Assembly (NCBI GenBank): GCA_963710815.1
Contig: CAVQCA010000058.1
Span: forward strand, 6,192-70,191
Reading direction: 5' to 3'
DNA length: 64,000 nt
DNA from: CAVQCA01 sp963710815
Lineage (GTDB): Bacteria; Pseudomonadota; Gammaproteobacteria; UBA9214
Of the stretch, positions 63,509 through 64,000 are shown piece by piece (position 1 is the stretch's first letter; each line of letters opens with the position of its first letter). Below the pieces are notes generated by a model, which was not told the origin of the DNA, did no database searches, and saw nothing but the letters and a program-made list of their open reading frames with translations. The translations under genes were made by a program, and so were the position numbers.

Positions 63509-63910
63509 TCAGGGGCGGGGATGCTTCTGCCTCGATGGCGGGGCGCTCATGTCTGGATGGACTGAGAGGTATCCGTCACCGATATAAGGGTCAGCCCGAT
63601 AAGGGTCAGCCCGTTCCTCTGGCGCGGGTGGCTTGTCATCAGGGACATCCTGCTCGTTCGCGAAATCGATTGCTTCACGGATATCATCCAGTCTTCCCAG
63701 TATGGCGCCCAGGGCGCCGGCGAGCAGGGAGGGTATGAGAAACATCCACAGCCAGAACCAAACGGCGCTTACTGTGTCGGAGACCCCGCCAGCATCCATC
63801 GATGGCATTCCACCCTGCGAGGGTCCCATGCCGAGGTGCTGTCCGCCAATCAAGGCGCCCAGGCCTGTCAGGAGCCAGGCAATGGCAAAAACATACAATA
63901 TGGTCTTCAT
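63509..63910 (-). CDS. Small membrane protein of unknown function
   Basis: 133 aa from the ATG at 63910. Two hydrophobic segments (LYVFAIAWLLTGLGALIGG and FWLWMFLIPSLLAGALGAILG) are joined by a Gly/Met-rich loop (GMGPSQGGMPSMDAGG). The C-terminal about 50 residues are Asp/Pro-rich and probably cytosolic, with a short repeat ADPYRADPYIGDGY. I do not recognise the family. No partner is evident. Confidence 0.5.
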   Translation of the reverse strand: MKTILYVFAIAWLLTGLGALIGGQHLGMGPSQGGMPSMDAGGVSDTVSAVWFWLWMFLIPSLLAGALGAILGRLDDIREAIDFANEQDVPDDKPPAPEERADPYRADPYIGDGYLSVHPDMSAPPSRQKHPRP

Positions 63911-63967
63911 GCTATCCCACTCTGATCATGCTTTACCCTGGCAGTTTACCCCATCACTGCAAAAATC

Positions 63968-63988
63968 CCCTCTCCCTTCGGGAGAGGG
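63968..63988. repeat. Short intergenic palindrome CCCTCTCCC/GGGAGAGGG
   Basis: A 9-bp perfect stem with a 3-base loop at the window end, of the CCCTCTCCC...GGGAGAGGG type common between genes in proteobacteria. It may be part of a larger repeat continuing outside. Confidence 0.55.
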
Positions 63989-64000
63989 TCAGGGAGAGCG

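Overview
The window is GC-rich (high-50s % by eye), densely coding bacterial DNA and reads as a sulfur-oxidising gammaproteobacterium. The pointers are a glycine/tyrosine-rich secreted protein of the sulfur-globule type (45087-45485), MlaA/MCE-type outer-membrane lipid transport, ElaB/YqjD-like and PsiE-like proteins, a MaeB-type malic enzyme and a RelA-type (EXDD) alarmone synthetase. A relative of the Ectothiorhodospiraceae/Thiohalomonadales is my best guess; the sequence alone does not name the species. No rRNA, tRNA, CRISPR array or prophage was recognised.

Layout. 1-9.5 kb: a truncated GSDH-type sugar dehydrogenase, a ClpX-like AAA+ ATPase, an OmpR-type two-component system, a DUF883/YqjE/YqjK-like envelope trio, DUF502 and PsiE-like membrane proteins and a fatty acid desaturase. 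9.8-16.3 kb: a GT8-like transferase, moaC-moeA, a metallo-beta-lactamase-fold hydrolase and a complete AmmeMemoRadiSam set (radical SAM enzyme divergent from Memo-AMMECR1). 16.7-28.8 kb: envelope lipid genes, namely a secreted alpha/beta hydrolase, mlaA and a periplasmic binding protein, facing a minus-strand operon of STAS-MlaE permease, ATPase, MCE protein, PqiC-like lipoprotein and a giant MscS-type channel, with a binding-protein/SpoIIE phosphatase upstream. 29.7-37 kb: an AsmA-like protein, a DUF4136 lipoprotein, maeB and a DUF5658 protein.

37.6-59.7 kb is a continuous plus-strand run: an SCP2-like protein, an RND adaptor and pump, two proline/tyrosine-rich exported proteins, the sulfur-globule-type protein, a DUF4412-like periplasmic protein, an orphan ParA ATPase, a membrane-anchored repeat/TPR protein, a DUF302 protein, a membrane-anchored dynamin-like GTPase, then MoxR-DUF58-DUF4381-BatA-BatB-BatC-BatD. 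I propose the 43.6-50.9 kb part as a candidate system for building, positioning and membrane handling of sulfur globules; this is inference from gene content. 60.1-64 kb: a relA-type gene, a SPOR-like protein and a small membrane protein.

Two features cut across the window. Intergenic spaces carry several families of short non-autonomous mobile elements. One family has GAATGGCAC-type ends and four copies flanked by 10-11 bp target duplications (IS4-like), and one of these copies is interrupted by a 265-bp element with a TA duplication. Second, at least seven single-base frameshifts break otherwise well-conserved genes, which suggests assembly indels or real decay and affects how the genes should be read.
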